64,000 nucleotides of DNA from Citrobacter tructae (GCF_004684345.1 NZ_CP038469.1:2356001-2420000), one strand, 5' to 3'; positions 18,509 to 27,631 are shown, numbered from the stretch's first letter. The notes: generated by a model from the letters alone, not told the origin. Numbers and translations: made by a program.

Positions 18509-18531
18509 AACGCCCGGCATAGCCAGGCGTT
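18509..18531 (-). terminator. terminator after gpt
   Basis: Read on the minus strand, AACGCCTGGCTATGCCGGGCGTT folds into a hairpin with a 6-bp outer stem (AACGCC / GGCGTT). It is followed by GTTCTTTTTC. It lies 15 bases after the gpt stop and separates gpt from frsA. Confidence 0.6.
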
Positions 18532-18545
18532 GAAAACTTTTTAGA

Positions 18546-19004
18546 TTAGCGACCAGAGATTGGCGGAACGAATACGACGCCCATGTCCCACGGCTGCTCA
18601 ATCCAAGTATCCTGAGGGATATCAACCACATAATCATTCACCAGCGGGCGACCTGCCGGCTTAGCGAAGATGGTGACGAAATGCGCTTTAGGGTACATTT
18701 CGCGAATCGCAACTGCGGTGCCACCGGTGTCAACCAGGTCATCGATTACGATGAAACCTTCACCGTCACCTTCGGCACGTTTCAGCACGGTCAGTTCGCG
18801 CTGATTGTCGTGATCGTAGCTGGAGATGCATACGGTATCGACATGACGAATACCCAATTCACGCGCCAGCAGTGCACCCGGCACCAGACCACCACGGCTA
18901 ACGGCAATAATGCCTTTCCATTGTTCAGAAGGCATCAGGCGGCTCGCCAGTTTACGTGCATGGATCTGCAACATGTCCCAGGTGACGACGTATTTTTCGC
19001 TCAT
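18546..19004 (-). CDS. gpt: xanthine-guanine phosphoribosyltransferase
   Basis: A 152-residue purine salvage enzyme that converts xanthine, guanine and, weakly, hypoxanthine to nucleotides using PRPP. The PRPP motif is VIDDLVDTGGTA (around residues 85-96). It is nearly identical to E. coli Gpt over its whole length. It is divergent from pepD, with 261 bases between the starts. Confidence 0.97.
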   Translation of the reverse strand: MSEKYVVTWDMLQIHARKLASRLMPSEQWKGIIAVSRGGLVPGALLARELGIRHVDTVCISSYDHDNQRELTVLKRAEGDGEGFIVIDDLVDTGGTAVAIREMYPKAHFVTIFAKPAGRPLVNDYVVDIPQDTWIEQPWDMGVVFVPPISGR

Positions 19005-19265
19005 GTGAAGTATCCCAGCCTGTTTATCTACGGCTTAAAAAGTGTTCGAGGGGGAAATAGGTTGCGCGAGATTATAGAGATCTGACGCGCTAAAAACCAG
19101 TGTTTCGCGGAATCCGCGCCTCTTTTTGCATGCTTTTTGCTAGCCGTGAGCAGAGAAAGTGGTATTCTCGATCGCATCGCGCAAGCCTGGCTTGTGATGT
19201 TTTTAATTCTGCTAACCCCGTGGACTGTAAGCAAGTTTTACAGGACATCGCCAAGGAGACTCAAC

Positions 19266-20723
19266 GTGTCTGAACTGTCTCAATTATCCCCGCAACCGCT
19301 GTGGGATATTTTTGCTAAAATCTGTTCTATTCCTCATCCGTCTTACCATGAAGAGCAACTCGCTGAACACATTCTGAGCTGGGCCCAGGAGAAAGGTTTC
19401 CACGTCGAGCGCGATCAGGTCGGTAATATCCTGATTCGCAAACCCGCTACCGCAGGAATGGAAAACCGCAAGCCGGTCGTTCTGCAGGCGCACCTGGATA
19501 TGGTGCCGCAAAAAAACAACGATACCGTACACGACTTCACCAAAGATCCTATCCAGCCTTATATTGACGGCGAGTGGGTGAAAGCCCGTGGCACCACGCT
19601 GGGTGCGGATAACGGCATCGGTATGGCCTCTGCGCTGGCCGTTCTGGCTGATGACAGCGTGGTTCACGGCCCGCTGGAAGTACTGCTGACCATGACCGAA
19701 GAAGCGGGCATGGACGGTGCGTTTGGTCTGCAGGCTAACTGGCTGCAGGCGGATATTCTGATCAACACCGACTCCGAAGAAGAAGGTGAGATCTATATGG
19801 GTTGTGCGGGGGGTATCGACTTTACCTCTAATCTGAAGCTCGAGCGTGAAGCAATTCCGGCTGGCTTCCAGAGCTTCAAGCTGACCTTAAAAGGCCTGAA
19901 AGGCGGTCACTCTGGCGGTGAAATCCACGTCGGCCTCGGTAACGCCAACAAGCTGCTGGTACGCTTCCTGGCAGGCCATGCTGAAGAGCTGGATCTACGC
20001 CTGGTTGACTTCAATGGTGGTACGCTGCGCAACGCGATCCCGCGTGAAGCCTTCGCCACCCTTGCCGTTGCCGCAGACAAAGTTGATGCGTTAAAAGCAC
20101 TGGTCAGCACTTATCAGGAAATCCTGAAAAACGAGCTGGCAGCAAAAGAGAAGAATCTGGCGCTGCTGCTGGATGCCGTAGCTAACGACAAAGCCGCGCT
20201 GACCGCGCAGTCTCGTGATACTTTTGTTCGCCTGCTGAACGCCACACCAAACGGTGTGATCCGCAATTCAGACGTGGCCAAAGGCGTGGTGGAAACCTCT
20301 CTTAACGTCGGCGTTGTCACCATGACTGACGACAACGTGCAGATTCACTGCCTGGTTCGCTCGCTGATCGACAGCGGTAAAGACTATGTCGTGAGCATGC
20401 TGGATTCTCTGGGCAAGCTGGCTGGCGCCAAAACGGAAGCCAAAGGCGCGTATCCTGGCTGGCAGCCGGATGCGAACTCTCCGGTGATGCACTTGGTTCG
20501 TGAAACCTATCAGCGCCTGTTCAACAAGACGCCGAACATCCAGATTATCCACGCCGGTCTGGAATGTGGTCTGTTCAAGAAACCGTATCCGGAAATGGAC
20601 ATGGTTTCCATCGGGCCAACCATCACCGGTCCGCACTCCCCGGATGAGCAGGTTCATATTGAAAGCGTCGGCCATTACTGGACCCTGCTGACCGAACTGC
20701 TGAAGTCTATTCCGGCGAAGTAA
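19266..20723 (+). CDS. pepD: aminoacyl-histidine dipeptidase (peptidase D)
   Basis: A 485-residue zinc peptidase of the M20 family that cleaves Xaa-His and other dipeptides in the cytoplasm. Metal-site segments are LQAHLDMVPQ, LGADNGIGMA and LTMTEEAGMDGA. The frame is open upstream to an ATG at 19137. However, the GTG at 19266 gives the exact family N-terminus MSELSQLSPQ and has AAGGAG 9 bases before it, as in E. coli, where GTG is also used. Confidence 0.95.
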   Translation: MSELSQLSPQPLWDIFAKICSIPHPSYHEEQLAEHILSWAQEKGFHVERDQVGNILIRKPATAGMENRKPVVLQAHLDMVPQKNNDTVHDFTKDPIQPYIDGEWVKARGTTLGADNGIGMASALAVLADDSVVHGPLEVLLTMTEEAGMDGAFGLQANWLQADILINTDSEEEGEIYMGCAGGIDFTSNLKLEREAIPAGFQSFKLTLKGLKGGHSGGEIHVGLGNANKLLVRFLAGHAEELDLRLVDFNGGTLRNAIPREAFATLAVAADKVDALKALVSTYQEILKNELAAKEKNLALLLDAVANDKAALTAQSRDTFVRLLNATPNGVIRNSDVAKGVVETSLNVGVVTMTDDNVQIHCLVRSLIDSGKDYVVSMLDSLGKLAGAKTEAKGAYPGWQPDANSPVMHLVRETYQRLFNKTPNIQIIHAGLECGLFKKPYPEMDMVSIGPTITGPHSPDEQVHIESVGHYWTLLTELLKSIPAK

Positions 20724-20736
20724 GTCTCTGCACTAA

Positions 20737-20765
20737 ATGCCGGATGGCGCTACGCCATTCGGCAA
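20737..20765. repeat. REP element between pepD and dinB
   Basis: The palindrome ATGCCGGATGGCG-CTA-CGCCATTCGGCAT-like (TGCCGGATGGCG / CGCCATTCGGCA, one mismatch) lies between the convergent stops of pepD and dinB. It is the same family as the 16696 and 37655 elements. Confidence 0.8.
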
Positions 20766-20775
20766 TACATCCGGG

Positions 20776-21831
20776 TCACAGCCCTAACAGCAGTTGTCGT
20801 TCAAGCTGTGGATCCAGCAGCGTAACGTGTAATCCCACCAGCCTCACGCCTCGTCCTCCCCGACGCTCGTCCCAGGTTTTGCGTGCTGTAAAAATTAAGT
20901 CGTCTTTACTTAAGCGCGGCCAGACGTGTTCCTGCGTGGTCTGCTGAAAATCATTAAACTTTAATTTAATACCCTGCCGGGCAATGAATAAATCCGGTTT
21001 TACTTTTGCCAGACGCCGCTCCAGCTCCGGATAAAGCCGCTCAATAATCGCCTCACACTCTGGCCACTCATGAATATCCTCGGCCAGCGTGCGCTCAACG
21101 CCAACGGATTTGCGCAGCCTGTCGTTGTTCACATCCCGTTCGTCAATGCCCTGGCTGCGCTCCCACAGCACCCGACCAAATTTACCAAAGCGCTTAAGCA
21201 ATATCGCCAGGTCGCACTTTTGCACATCTTCACAGGTGCGTAATCCCATGGATTCCAGCCTGGCGGCGGAAACCTTGCCGACGCCAGGAATTTTCCCCAA
21301 CGGCAACGTTCTGATAAATTCCGGCACATCATCGGGCGTAATCACATATTGCCCGTTGGGCTTGTTAAGATCGGAGGCGATCTTTGCCAGAAACTTCACT
21401 GGCGCAATTCCCGCAGACGCGGTGAGCTGTAGCTCGTTAAAAATCGTCTGGCGGATCTCCTGCGCCATCAGCGTGGCAGAGCCGTGACAATGGGGGCTGT
21501 CGGTCACATCCAGATAGGCTTCATCCAACGAAAGAGGTTCAATAAGCGAAGTGTAGCGTGAGAAAATCGCCTGAATTTGGCGCGAGGCTTCTTTATAAGC
21601 CTCGTAGCGACCAGGTAATAAGGTGAGATGTGGGCACAGTTTAAGCGCCATCCCCGTGGGCATTGCGCTACGTACACCAAATTTTCGCGCGGGGTAATTG
21701 GCGGTGCTGATGACCCCTCTGCGTTCCCGACTGCCGCCTATAGCAATGGGAATATCACGCAAGGCGGGGTTATCGCGCATTTCTACCGCCGCGAAAAAGC
21801 AGTCCATATCGACATGTATGATTTTGCGCAT
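20776..21831 (-). CDS. dinB: DNA polymerase IV
   Basis: A 351-residue Y-family translesion polymerase. Motif I is MRKIIHVDMDCFFAAVEMRD with its catalytic Asp; the second acidic site is SLDEAYLD around residues 102-109. The C-terminal QLLLGL resembles the clamp-binding peptide of E. coli Pol IV. The frame opens two codons earlier, but MRKIIHVD at 21831 is the family start. A LexA box lies just upstream, so it is SOS-controlled. This gene marks the left edge of the Flag-2 insertion. Confidence 0.96.
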   Translation of the reverse strand: MRKIIHVDMDCFFAAVEMRDNPALRDIPIAIGGSRERRGVISTANYPARKFGVRSAMPTGMALKLCPHLTLLPGRYEAYKEASRQIQAIFSRYTSLIEPLSLDEAYLDVTDSPHCHGSATLMAQEIRQTIFNELQLTASAGIAPVKFLAKIASDLNKPNGQYVITPDDVPEFIRTLPLGKIPGVGKVSAARLESMGLRTCEDVQKCDLAILLKRFGKFGRVLWERSQGIDERDVNNDRLRKSVGVERTLAEDIHEWPECEAIIERLYPELERRLAKVKPDLFIARQGIKLKFNDFQQTTQEHVWPRLSKDDLIFTARKTWDERRGGRGVRLVGLHVTLLDPQLERQLLLGL

Positions 21832-21849
21832 AGCCACCTCTCTACAACA

Positions 21850-21865
21850 CTGTTTAAGTATACAG
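21850..21865 (-). promoter_or_regulatory. LexA (SOS) box of dinB
   Basis: CTGTTTAAGTATACAG is a perfect CTGT-N8-ACAG LexA half-site pair 18 bases before the dinB start. A second imperfect palindrome, CAGTATTTTTATACAG, overlaps it at 21863-21878. Confidence 0.8.
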
Positions 21866-21897
21866 TATTTTTATACAGTGAGAAGCCTCAATGTGCT

Positions 21898-22545
21898 TTA
21901 CGCTGGTGCTGGCCCATTCATCACGAAACGGGCATCACACAGGTAACGCACGACGTCCTTTGGCGCATGCTCTGCGGGATTGCCTGCCGTACTGACAAAC
22001 AGCTTATTCACTTTTCGCACATTTGCCCGCAGCAATTTTTCAATCGTCATCAGGCGAAAAGCATCATCTTCGACGCAGAAAAGCTCGTAGTCCCCCAGAC
22101 GTTCACCACAAATTTCGCAGTGATTCATCCAGTAGCGTAGTCCGGTTGTTTTACTCTTATCCAGGAAGTAATTGCTGGCTTTGATATTCTTAATGATCTC
22201 TTCTGGCAGCGCATTAATATGGAACAGAAAGGTATTACGCCTGACCGATTGCCAGCCTTCACCATCCTGATTTTTCTTAATAAATCGGGTAAACATTACC
22301 CCATGGATACGGGTAATCTGATGGCAGTTCCAGCAGTGCATCTTTGAGGTAATAACCAGGTAGTAAGGAGCGACAATATTAAAACTGTCGGAGCTGTAAA
22401 CATAATCATGGAGCGCCCCATTTAGCTCATGAGGTTCGGTGTACCAGATACCTGAAACGTTATCGAAATGCACACCCTGGCAGGCTAGGTCCGTAATGCT
22501 ATCGTCATGAATATCCAATGGAATTATATGGTTTACATTTATCAC
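21898..22545 (-). CDS. putative zinc-ribbon protein, function unknown
   Basis: A 215-residue protein I do not recognise. It has two CxxC pairs, MHCWNCHQ near residue 70 and NHCEICGE near residue 143. Their layout suggests one zinc site or two small ribbons. There is no signal peptide or membrane segment. It starts with GTG at 22545 preceded by AGGAAGG at good spacing. It lies between lafU and dinB and points in the same direction as lafTU, but behind a hairpin. In the E. coli strains I know, lafU is directly beside dinB, so this gene looks like an extra of this Flag-2 locus. Confidence 0.7.
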   Translation of the reverse strand: MINVNHIIPLDIHDDSITDLACQGVHFDNVSGIWYTEPHELNGALHDYVYSSDSFNIVAPYYLVITSKMHCWNCHQITRIHGVMFTRFIKKNQDGEGWQSVRRNTFLFHINALPEEIIKNIKASNYFLDKSKTTGLRYWMNHCEICGERLGDYELFCVEDDAFRLMTIEKLLRANVRKVNKLFVSTAGNPAEHAPKDVVRYLCDARFVMNGPAPA

Positions 22546-22570
22546 ATTGCCTTCCTGATGAGATAATATG

Positions 22571-22589
22571 CCCCCACGTTGCGTGGGGG
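22571..22589 (-). terminator. hairpin after lafU
   Basis: An 8-bp perfect GC-rich stem (CCCCCACG / CGTGGGGG) with a 3-base loop lies 14 bases after the lafU stop. The following sequence on the minus strand (CATATTATCT) is AT-rich but not a true T-run. It probably ends or weakens the lafB-lafU transcript before the zinc-ribbon gene. Confidence 0.5.
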
Positions 22590-22602
22590 ACAGGGAATAA
22601 AA

Positions 22603-23601
22603 TTAATGCGGGGCTGGAGTAGGTTGTTGGTGTAAGGAAGTCACCTGCTTGTTTTTATCCAGCTTATCCACCAACGGCTGCACGACCTTCTCTCCGTGTT
22701 GACCAAAGTATTGATACAGCGTGTCAGACGCACTTTGCGTCAATACCATGATCTCAATACGTCGGTTGCCTGCGCTCTCAGGGTTTTTCGTATCCAACAG
22801 CATCTGGTCCGCCATGGCACTGACCTGCATGACTTTATCCTGTGGCATGCCGGCATCTTCCAACACTCGACGCGCCGACAATGCGCGGTCGCCAGAAAGG
22901 TTCCAGTTATTGTAGAGGTTACTCTTGTAGCTCATCGCATCCGTATGTCCGGTGATGACGATCCTGTTGTCCAGAGAATCAAATACGGGAGCAAGCTCAA
23001 CCAGCAGCGATTTGAAGAACGGCATGATTTTTGCGCTGCCGCGTTCAAACATGTTCCGGTTCTGGTCATCTTTGATCAGTACACGAAGCCCCTGGGGTAC
23101 GATCTCCATTTCGAGGTTGGTTTCCATATGCGCATTGCGGGCAATAACGTTAATATTGGTGGCCAGTTCTCCCAATTCACGCGCCGATTTTTGCTTCAGT
23201 AACACCGTTTTCTCATTCACATCCATCGCCTTTTTGGCGTTTTCTTCTGTGATCTGTGCGGTCTCTTGTGGGCGTGTCGTTTTATCCAGCTTATTGCGTG
23301 CGACGTTTTTCTGCTGGGCTCCCGGCGCTATCGGCTGCTTGCCCAGCTTGTTTAATGGCGCCATACCGCCACCGTTAAAGATCGACTGACCATGCAGCGC
23401 CGCCACGATATTTTCGCGGTCGGCCTTACTGACGCTGTTCACAATCCAAAGCGTCATAAATAACGCCATCATCGCCAGCGTAAAGTCGGCAAATGCGACC
23501 TTCCATGCACCGCCATGATGACCTGCATGATTCTTTTTAATTTGCCGCCGGATAATGGTGGTCTTTGCGCCGCGATCGCGGCGATTTGGCCCCTTCCTCA
23601 T
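22603..23601 (-). CDS. lafU: lateral flagellar stator protein, MotB-like
   Basis: A 332-residue stator subunit. A single membrane helix begins at about residue 34 (VAFADFTLAMMALFMTLWIV) and carries the proton-binding Asp39. A periplasmic linker and an OmpA-type peptidoglycan-binding domain follow (VITGHTDAMSYKS, around residues 215-300). The protein is full length, unlike the truncated lafU (mbhA) remnant of E. coli K-12. It is translated 2 bases after lafT and forms the LafT4-LafU2 type motor with it. Confidence 0.93.
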   Translation of the reverse strand: MRKGPNRRDRGAKTTIIRRQIKKNHAGHHGGAWKVAFADFTLAMMALFMTLWIVNSVSKADRENIVAALHGQSIFNGGGMAPLNKLGKQPIAPGAQQKNVARNKLDKTTRPQETAQITEENAKKAMDVNEKTVLLKQKSARELGELATNINVIARNAHMETNLEMEIVPQGLRVLIKDDQNRNMFERGSAKIMPFFKSLLVELAPVFDSLDNRIVITGHTDAMSYKSNLYNNWNLSGDRALSARRVLEDAGMPQDKVMQVSAMADQMLLDTKNPESAGNRRIEIMVLTQSASDTLYQYFGQHGEKVVQPLVDKLDKNKQVTSLHQQPTPAPH

Positions 23602-23603
23602 GC

Positions 23604-24467
23604 TTATTCTTGCTCCAGCATCGCATTAACCCACGCATCCAGATTAGCGAAAGTGGGTTTAGAAGCCAGATGAAGAAGTTTACGACCTGCATCGACCGCC
23701 AGCAGAGTCGGCTTACCGCCCGCTTGTGCTACCAGCACAGTACGCACGCACTCCAGCAGAGAGTGCTCAGCCCGGGCCTGCTGTTCCATGGCGTTCGCCA
23801 GCGGGTCCATCAGGCAATAACAGATGAACACCCCCAAAAAAGTCCCCACCAGCGCGGCGGCCACTTTTAAACCGATAAGCGCAATCGAACCATCGATAGA
23901 CTGCATGGTGATGATAATCCCAAGCACTGCCGCGCAAATACCAAATCCAGGCATTGCCTCTGCGGTACGCTGTAACGAACGTGAAGGCGTCAATAGCGAC
24001 TCTTCAGCCGTATCGAGTTCCTGATCGAGAATGCCTTCCAGTTCATGAGCATCAATTTTGCCCATTGCCATTAAACGGAAGTTATCCGCGATAAACGTCA
24101 CCAGGCGTTTCTGCGTTAGCACCAGAGGATATTTTTGAAAGATGGTACTTTCTTCCGGCTGTTCAATATGCTGATCCAACATACGCAGACCGCCGTTTTG
24201 TACCATTTCCAGCAGTTCATACAGGCACATCAGTAACTGGCGCTGAAATTCTGGCCCCATTTTCTTTTTACTGATCACCCCTTTAATTTGGTGGACGATC
24301 TCTTTCAGCACATGCATCGGGTTACCAATAATCATGGCACCCAAACCTGCACCGATAATAATGATAATCTCCGCCGGTTGCCAAATCGCAATTAACTGCC
24401 CACCCGCCTCAAAATAGCCACCAAATACGCAGCCGACAACCACTAGTAAACCAAAAATCTTTTGCAT
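23604..24467 (-). CDS. lafT: lateral flagellar stator protein, MotA-like
   Basis: A 287-residue membrane protein with four hydrophobic segments and a large cytoplasmic loop (around residues 55-160). It forms the ion-channel ring with LafU and drives rotor protein LfiG. The longest frame starts 48 bases earlier, but MQKIFGLLVVVGCVFGGY at 24467 is the MotA-type N-terminus and has GGAGG 6 bases before it. It lies downstream of lafS in the late operon. Confidence 0.93.
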   Translation of the reverse strand: MQKIFGLLVVVGCVFGGYFEAGGQLIAIWQPAEIIIIIGAGLGAMIIGNPMHVLKEIVHQIKGVISKKKMGPEFQRQLLMCLYELLEMVQNGGLRMLDQHIEQPEESTIFQKYPLVLTQKRLVTFIADNFRLMAMGKIDAHELEGILDQELDTAEESLLTPSRSLQRTAEAMPGFGICAAVLGIIITMQSIDGSIALIGLKVAAALVGTFLGVFICYCLMDPLANAMEQQARAEHSLLECVRTVLVAQAGGKPTLLAVDAGRKLLHLASKPTFANLDAWVNAMLEQE

Positions 24468-24496
24468 TAGATCCTCCGCATTTCGATTCGGAATTG

Positions 24497-25213
24497 TTAG
24501 TCTGGATATAAACAATCACGAATCTTCTGCGTGATTTTTTTATTCATTTGACAAATTCGGGCTTCAGTTAGCCCCAACACCAGCGCGATCTCTTTTAAAT
24601 TCATATCGTGCTGGTAATACATTGAGAGCACGAGCCCCTCTTTTTCACTGAGTTGATTCAGGGCGTGTCTTAGCATTTCCTGAGTGACAATTTGCTCCTC
24701 AAGACCTCGCCCTTCCAGCGGGGCAATTGGCATTTCCCCACTCAGCATTTCATCCAGGCTGGCCAGCGTTTCGGCACCTTCCAGCTGTTGGTATTCCTGA
24801 TAATCTTCAGACGATAAACCCAGCTGAGAGAGTTCCTCCCATCCGGGTTCATGGCCTAGTTTTGTGCGCGCATCACGAATCAGATCTTTAATCTGATGAT
24901 ATTTTTGCCGTAACTGGCGAGGTCGCCAGTCGAGACTGCGCAACTCATCCAGTATGGCGCCGCGTATGCGGTGTACCGCATAGCCTGCAAAGCCTTCATC
25001 TGGCAAACCGTAACGGCGAATCGCATTCAACAATCCCATCAGTGCCGTTTGCTCCATGTCCTGCCTGTCCATAACGCAGGTACACTGCGGCGCAAGTTGA
25101 CGTACCACTTTGCGCACCAAAGGAAGATAAGCCTGTAAGTAATGGCTCTCCTGTTGTGGTGTTAGCACGGGTGTCGCATTAAAGTCATCTGACTCGTAAG
25201 CATCCTGTATCAT
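24497..25213 (-). CDS. lafS: lateral flagellar sigma factor, sigma28 type
   Basis: A 238-residue FliA-like sigma factor with region 2 (YLPLVRKVVRQL, MDRQDMEQTALMGLLNAIRR), region 3, and a C-terminal region 4 helix-turn-helix (NLKEIALVLGLTEARICQMN). It should direct late lateral-flagellar genes and be held by the anti-sigma LfgM. It is encoded within the lafB-lafU run rather than in a regulatory operon, so it should rise with that operon. Two sites before lafA and lfgM share a motif that may be its promoter. Confidence 0.92.
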   Translation of the reverse strand: MIQDAYESDDFNATPVLTPQQESHYLQAYLPLVRKVVRQLAPQCTCVMDRQDMEQTALMGLLNAIRRYGLPDEGFAGYAVHRIRGAILDELRSLDWRPRQLRQKYHQIKDLIRDARTKLGHEPGWEELSQLGLSSEDYQEYQQLEGAETLASLDEMLSGEMPIAPLEGRGLEEQIVTQEMLRHALNQLSEKEGLVLSMYYQHDMNLKEIALVLGLTEARICQMNKKITQKIRDCLYPD

Positions 25214-25233
25214 GTTATTTCCTGGCTCGTCGC

Positions 25234-25704
25234 CTATTGAAACACGACTTTTTTCACCAAAATATCCTTATACGGTGTAGCCATTTTTCGAGTTGTTAAT
25301 TCTTTTTTCAGCGTATTAGAAACCATCGTTCTGATTTCCGATATTTTTAAAGATCGAACCTCTTCATATTTCATATCGGAGAGTTGATCGACAGTAATAC
25401 TTTGATATAAGGGTTCTTCTTTCTTTATTTTGTCAGCATCTTTATCTGAATCCACAACCATCACTAATTCAGCCAACATATAATGATCTTGGCCTTCACT
25501 ATCATGAAGTGTGACTACCGTTTCTGGTAAGGAGACAAAAATACTGCTGGTTTCATCCTGGCTTTCTTCGGCTTCATCAGCAGGTTTCTCTGACGCAACC
25601 ATCGTTCCCTTAGCCATAAAATGATAAATGCCCCACCCTGCTGCACCCGCAATACTCAGAGCAACGACGGAACTGATCACACATGCGATAACGATTTTCT
25701 TCAT
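25234..25704 (-). CDS. lafF: lateral flagellar FliL-like basal body protein
   Basis: A 156-residue FliL-family membrane protein. One N-terminal helix (residues 4-30) is followed by a periplasmic domain with the family pattern FVSLPETVVTL and DQLSDMKYEEVRSLKISEIR. FliL surrounds and supports stators. It sits between the hook-length protein LafE and LafS, in the lafCDEFSTU order known for Flag-2. Confidence 0.88.
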   Translation of the reverse strand: MKKIVIACVISSVVALSIAGAAGWGIYHFMAKGTMVASEKPADEAEESQDETSSIFVSLPETVVTLHDSEGQDHYMLAELVMVVDSDKDADKIKKEEPLYQSITVDQLSDMKYEEVRSLKISEIRTMVSNTLKKELTTRKMATPYKDILVKKVVFQ

Positions 25705-25711
25705 TTTTCTT

Positions 25712-26887
25712 TTACACTTTGATCAAAACGGATTCATTCCGTTGAAATTGAGGTTCGTCATTGAGCACTAATGCCGACGTCACCTCATCCTGCTGATGAC
25801 CTGACTGCTGCTGTTTCTGCTGCTGTTGCGATTGTCCTTCGGAAGACACCTGTACATTCACTTCCATGAAGTTCTGTGCCGTCAGATGCTGGCGTAGGTT
25901 CTCGCTAAATTGCTGCAACGATCGGCAGACATCACTCTGAGTTGCCCCGATGTGTACCATCAGTTTTCCCGCATCCAGTTGGACGGCAATTTCCAGTTTG
26001 CCAAGCGAGGGGGGGTCAAGACGAATGGTCGAAATTTGCTGTTGCTGGCCGAGCTGAAACTGGATCCGATCTTTCAGCAGTGCGGTCAGTTTCTCCCCCA
26101 TCTCATCCGGAGACAGCTCTACAGGAGTAGAAATCTGTGTTGTGACGACATTGCGGTCAGCAAGGGGGTTAACCGGTTGGTTCCCTTGTACTGCCGTATT
26201 GAGCAAGTTCTGTGCGGAAATGGGTTGAGTGCCCGTAATACCATCCGTTTTTTTCCCCGCCAATGGACGAGGAAATCCACTTTCCTCTGCTTTCGCGCGA
26301 GCGGAAATTTGCTGCATGGTTGACGGTGTTATTTTCTCCGGGGTGATAGCCCGTAAATTCTGGGCAGAAAACGTGGCCAGTGTTGCCTGCTGCTCAGGTG
26401 TTGCCTGCGGCATATCCTGGGTTAATGCGGTCAATAATCCCTGCAGCTTAGGTGGCAATGAAGGTAAATCCGGCGCGTTATGTGAAGCAGACGTCGCATG
26501 ATCTCTTTCTCCTTGCTGTGCCATCGCACTCACCAGTTGGCGGAGGAGAGGAGCCCCAGAGCCACCTGACTGCACCTGCGCCAGCATTTTCAGCATTTCA
26601 CCGTCAGGCTGCTTCTGTAAACCAGATGGCGCAGCGGATTGAGCAGGTTGTGCAAGCAACATGGCCAGAAGCGCCTGCATAGCCGCAGGACTGGTATCGT
26701 CGGGCTGATGCTCGACAGCCTGTTGCTTCACTTTTGCACCAAGCAGACGTTCCGCCACAGGATTAAGTCCTTCCTGCGGTAAAGAAAATGTGCTGCCACT
26801 CTCAGTGGTTACCGGGGCCGAAATAGAGGCCTTCTCCGGTGTCGCCTCTGCCAACGCACTGGCCGAAGCCAGTAATACAGGGTTCAT
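25712..26887 (-). CDS. lafE: lateral flagellar hook-length control protein, FliK-like
   Basis: A 391-residue protein with a variable, Gln/Ala/Pro-rich N-terminal ruler part. The conserved C-terminal hook-length domain is around residues 270-355, with the signature TIRLDPPSLGKLEIAVQLD. A Gln-rich stretch (QSQQQQKQQQSGHQQ) follows near the end. FliK-type proteins measure the hook and switch export to filament proteins. The start overlaps lafD by ATGA. Confidence 0.9.
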   Translation of the reverse strand: MNPVLLASASALAEATPEKASISAPVTTESGSTFSLPQEGLNPVAERLLGAKVKQQAVEHQPDDTSPAAMQALLAMLLAQPAQSAAPSGLQKQPDGEMLKMLAQVQSGGSGAPLLRQLVSAMAQQGERDHATSASHNAPDLPSLPPKLQGLLTALTQDMPQATPEQQATLATFSAQNLRAITPEKITPSTMQQISARAKAEESGFPRPLAGKKTDGITGTQPISAQNLLNTAVQGNQPVNPLADRNVVTTQISTPVELSPDEMGEKLTALLKDRIQFQLGQQQQISTIRLDPPSLGKLEIAVQLDAGKLMVHIGATQSDVCRSLQQFSENLRQHLTAQNFMEVNVQVSSEGQSQQQQKQQQSGHQQDEVTSALVLNDEPQFQRNESVLIKV

Positions 26888-27201
26888 GCCTTCTCCGAAA
26901 TTAAATTAACCATTGAATACGCCATCATTCCTTCCTGATGTTGCTGATGTTTATCCATGCGCGTTTTGAGTTCTTCCGCGCGCCGCTCACGTCGCTCAAT
27001 CAGGTCTGAAAACGCCCTTCGCATGTGGGTTTTCACTTCGTGTAGCGCGGTCACGTCTGTTTCCCATGCTTCATATTCATGAAAGACGCGCATTACCTGC
27101 TTATGCAGCGCAGGCAACCGCCGCCAGCGTTTTTTATCCAGCGCTTCATTCATCGCATCGACCAGAGCATAGAGCTGCTGTTGCTGCTGCTGCCTTTCCA
27201 T
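26884..27201 (-). CDS. lafD: lateral flagellar FliT-like chaperone
   Basis: A 105-residue helical protein with many Glu/Arg/Gln residues and a Gln run at its start (MERQQQQQQLYALVD). Size and position between FliS-like and FliK-like genes suggest a FliT-type export chaperone. Sequence identity to FliT is not obvious by eye. A TTG four codons upstream overlaps the lafC end, but the ATG at 27201 has GGATAA before it and seems the better start. Confidence 0.75.
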   Translation of the reverse strand: MERQQQQQQLYALVDAMNEALDKKRWRRLPALHKQVMRVFHEYEAWETDVTALHEVKTHMRRAFSDLIERRERRAEELKTRMDKHQQHQEGMMAYSMVNLISEKA

Positions 27202-27205
27202 CACG

Positions 27206-27598
27206 TTATCCAAGTTTGGCTGACAGACCTTCCCAGCCGGTACGAAGATTCGTCAGAATGACAATCACCTCATCAATTTTCTCAATTGACAGCTCGCCGC
27301 TGGCTTCATACAGTCGATAGACACAGTGGTCATAAAGCCGTGACAGGTTCACCACCAGTTCACCACCGGTTTCAAACTCCAGCGAACTGGTTAAAGCATT
27401 AAGAATATCGATACATTTATTGATGCTTTGCGCTTTGCGCTCATAACGTTTGTTCTCGATATGGCTTTTCGCGCGCTCCAGTTCATCCATCAAACCGGAG
27501 AACAGCACCAGTACCAGCTCTAACGGTGAAGCAGCAGCCGTGCGAGCAGCAAGATCCATCTCTTTGTATTGCGAATAACCATCCTGCGTGTCGTACAT
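27206..27598 (-). CDS. lafC: lateral flagellin chaperone, FliS-like
   Basis: A 130-residue FliS-family export chaperone for flagellin LafA. The N-terminal MYDTQDGYSQYKEMDLA and the segment SPLELVLVLFSGLMDELERA are typical of FliS. The helical four-bundle pattern continues to the end. It follows lafB with a 33-base gap and begins the chaperone pair lafCD. Confidence 0.92.
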   Translation of the reverse strand: MYDTQDGYSQYKEMDLAARTAAASPLELVLVLFSGLMDELERAKSHIENKRYERKAQSINKCIDILNALTSSLEFETGGELVVNLSRLYDHCVYRLYEASGELSIEKIDEVIVILTNLRTGWEGLSAKLG

Positions 27599-27631
27599 GT
27601 TGACTCTCTATTCTTTTACTAAACCGGGCGC

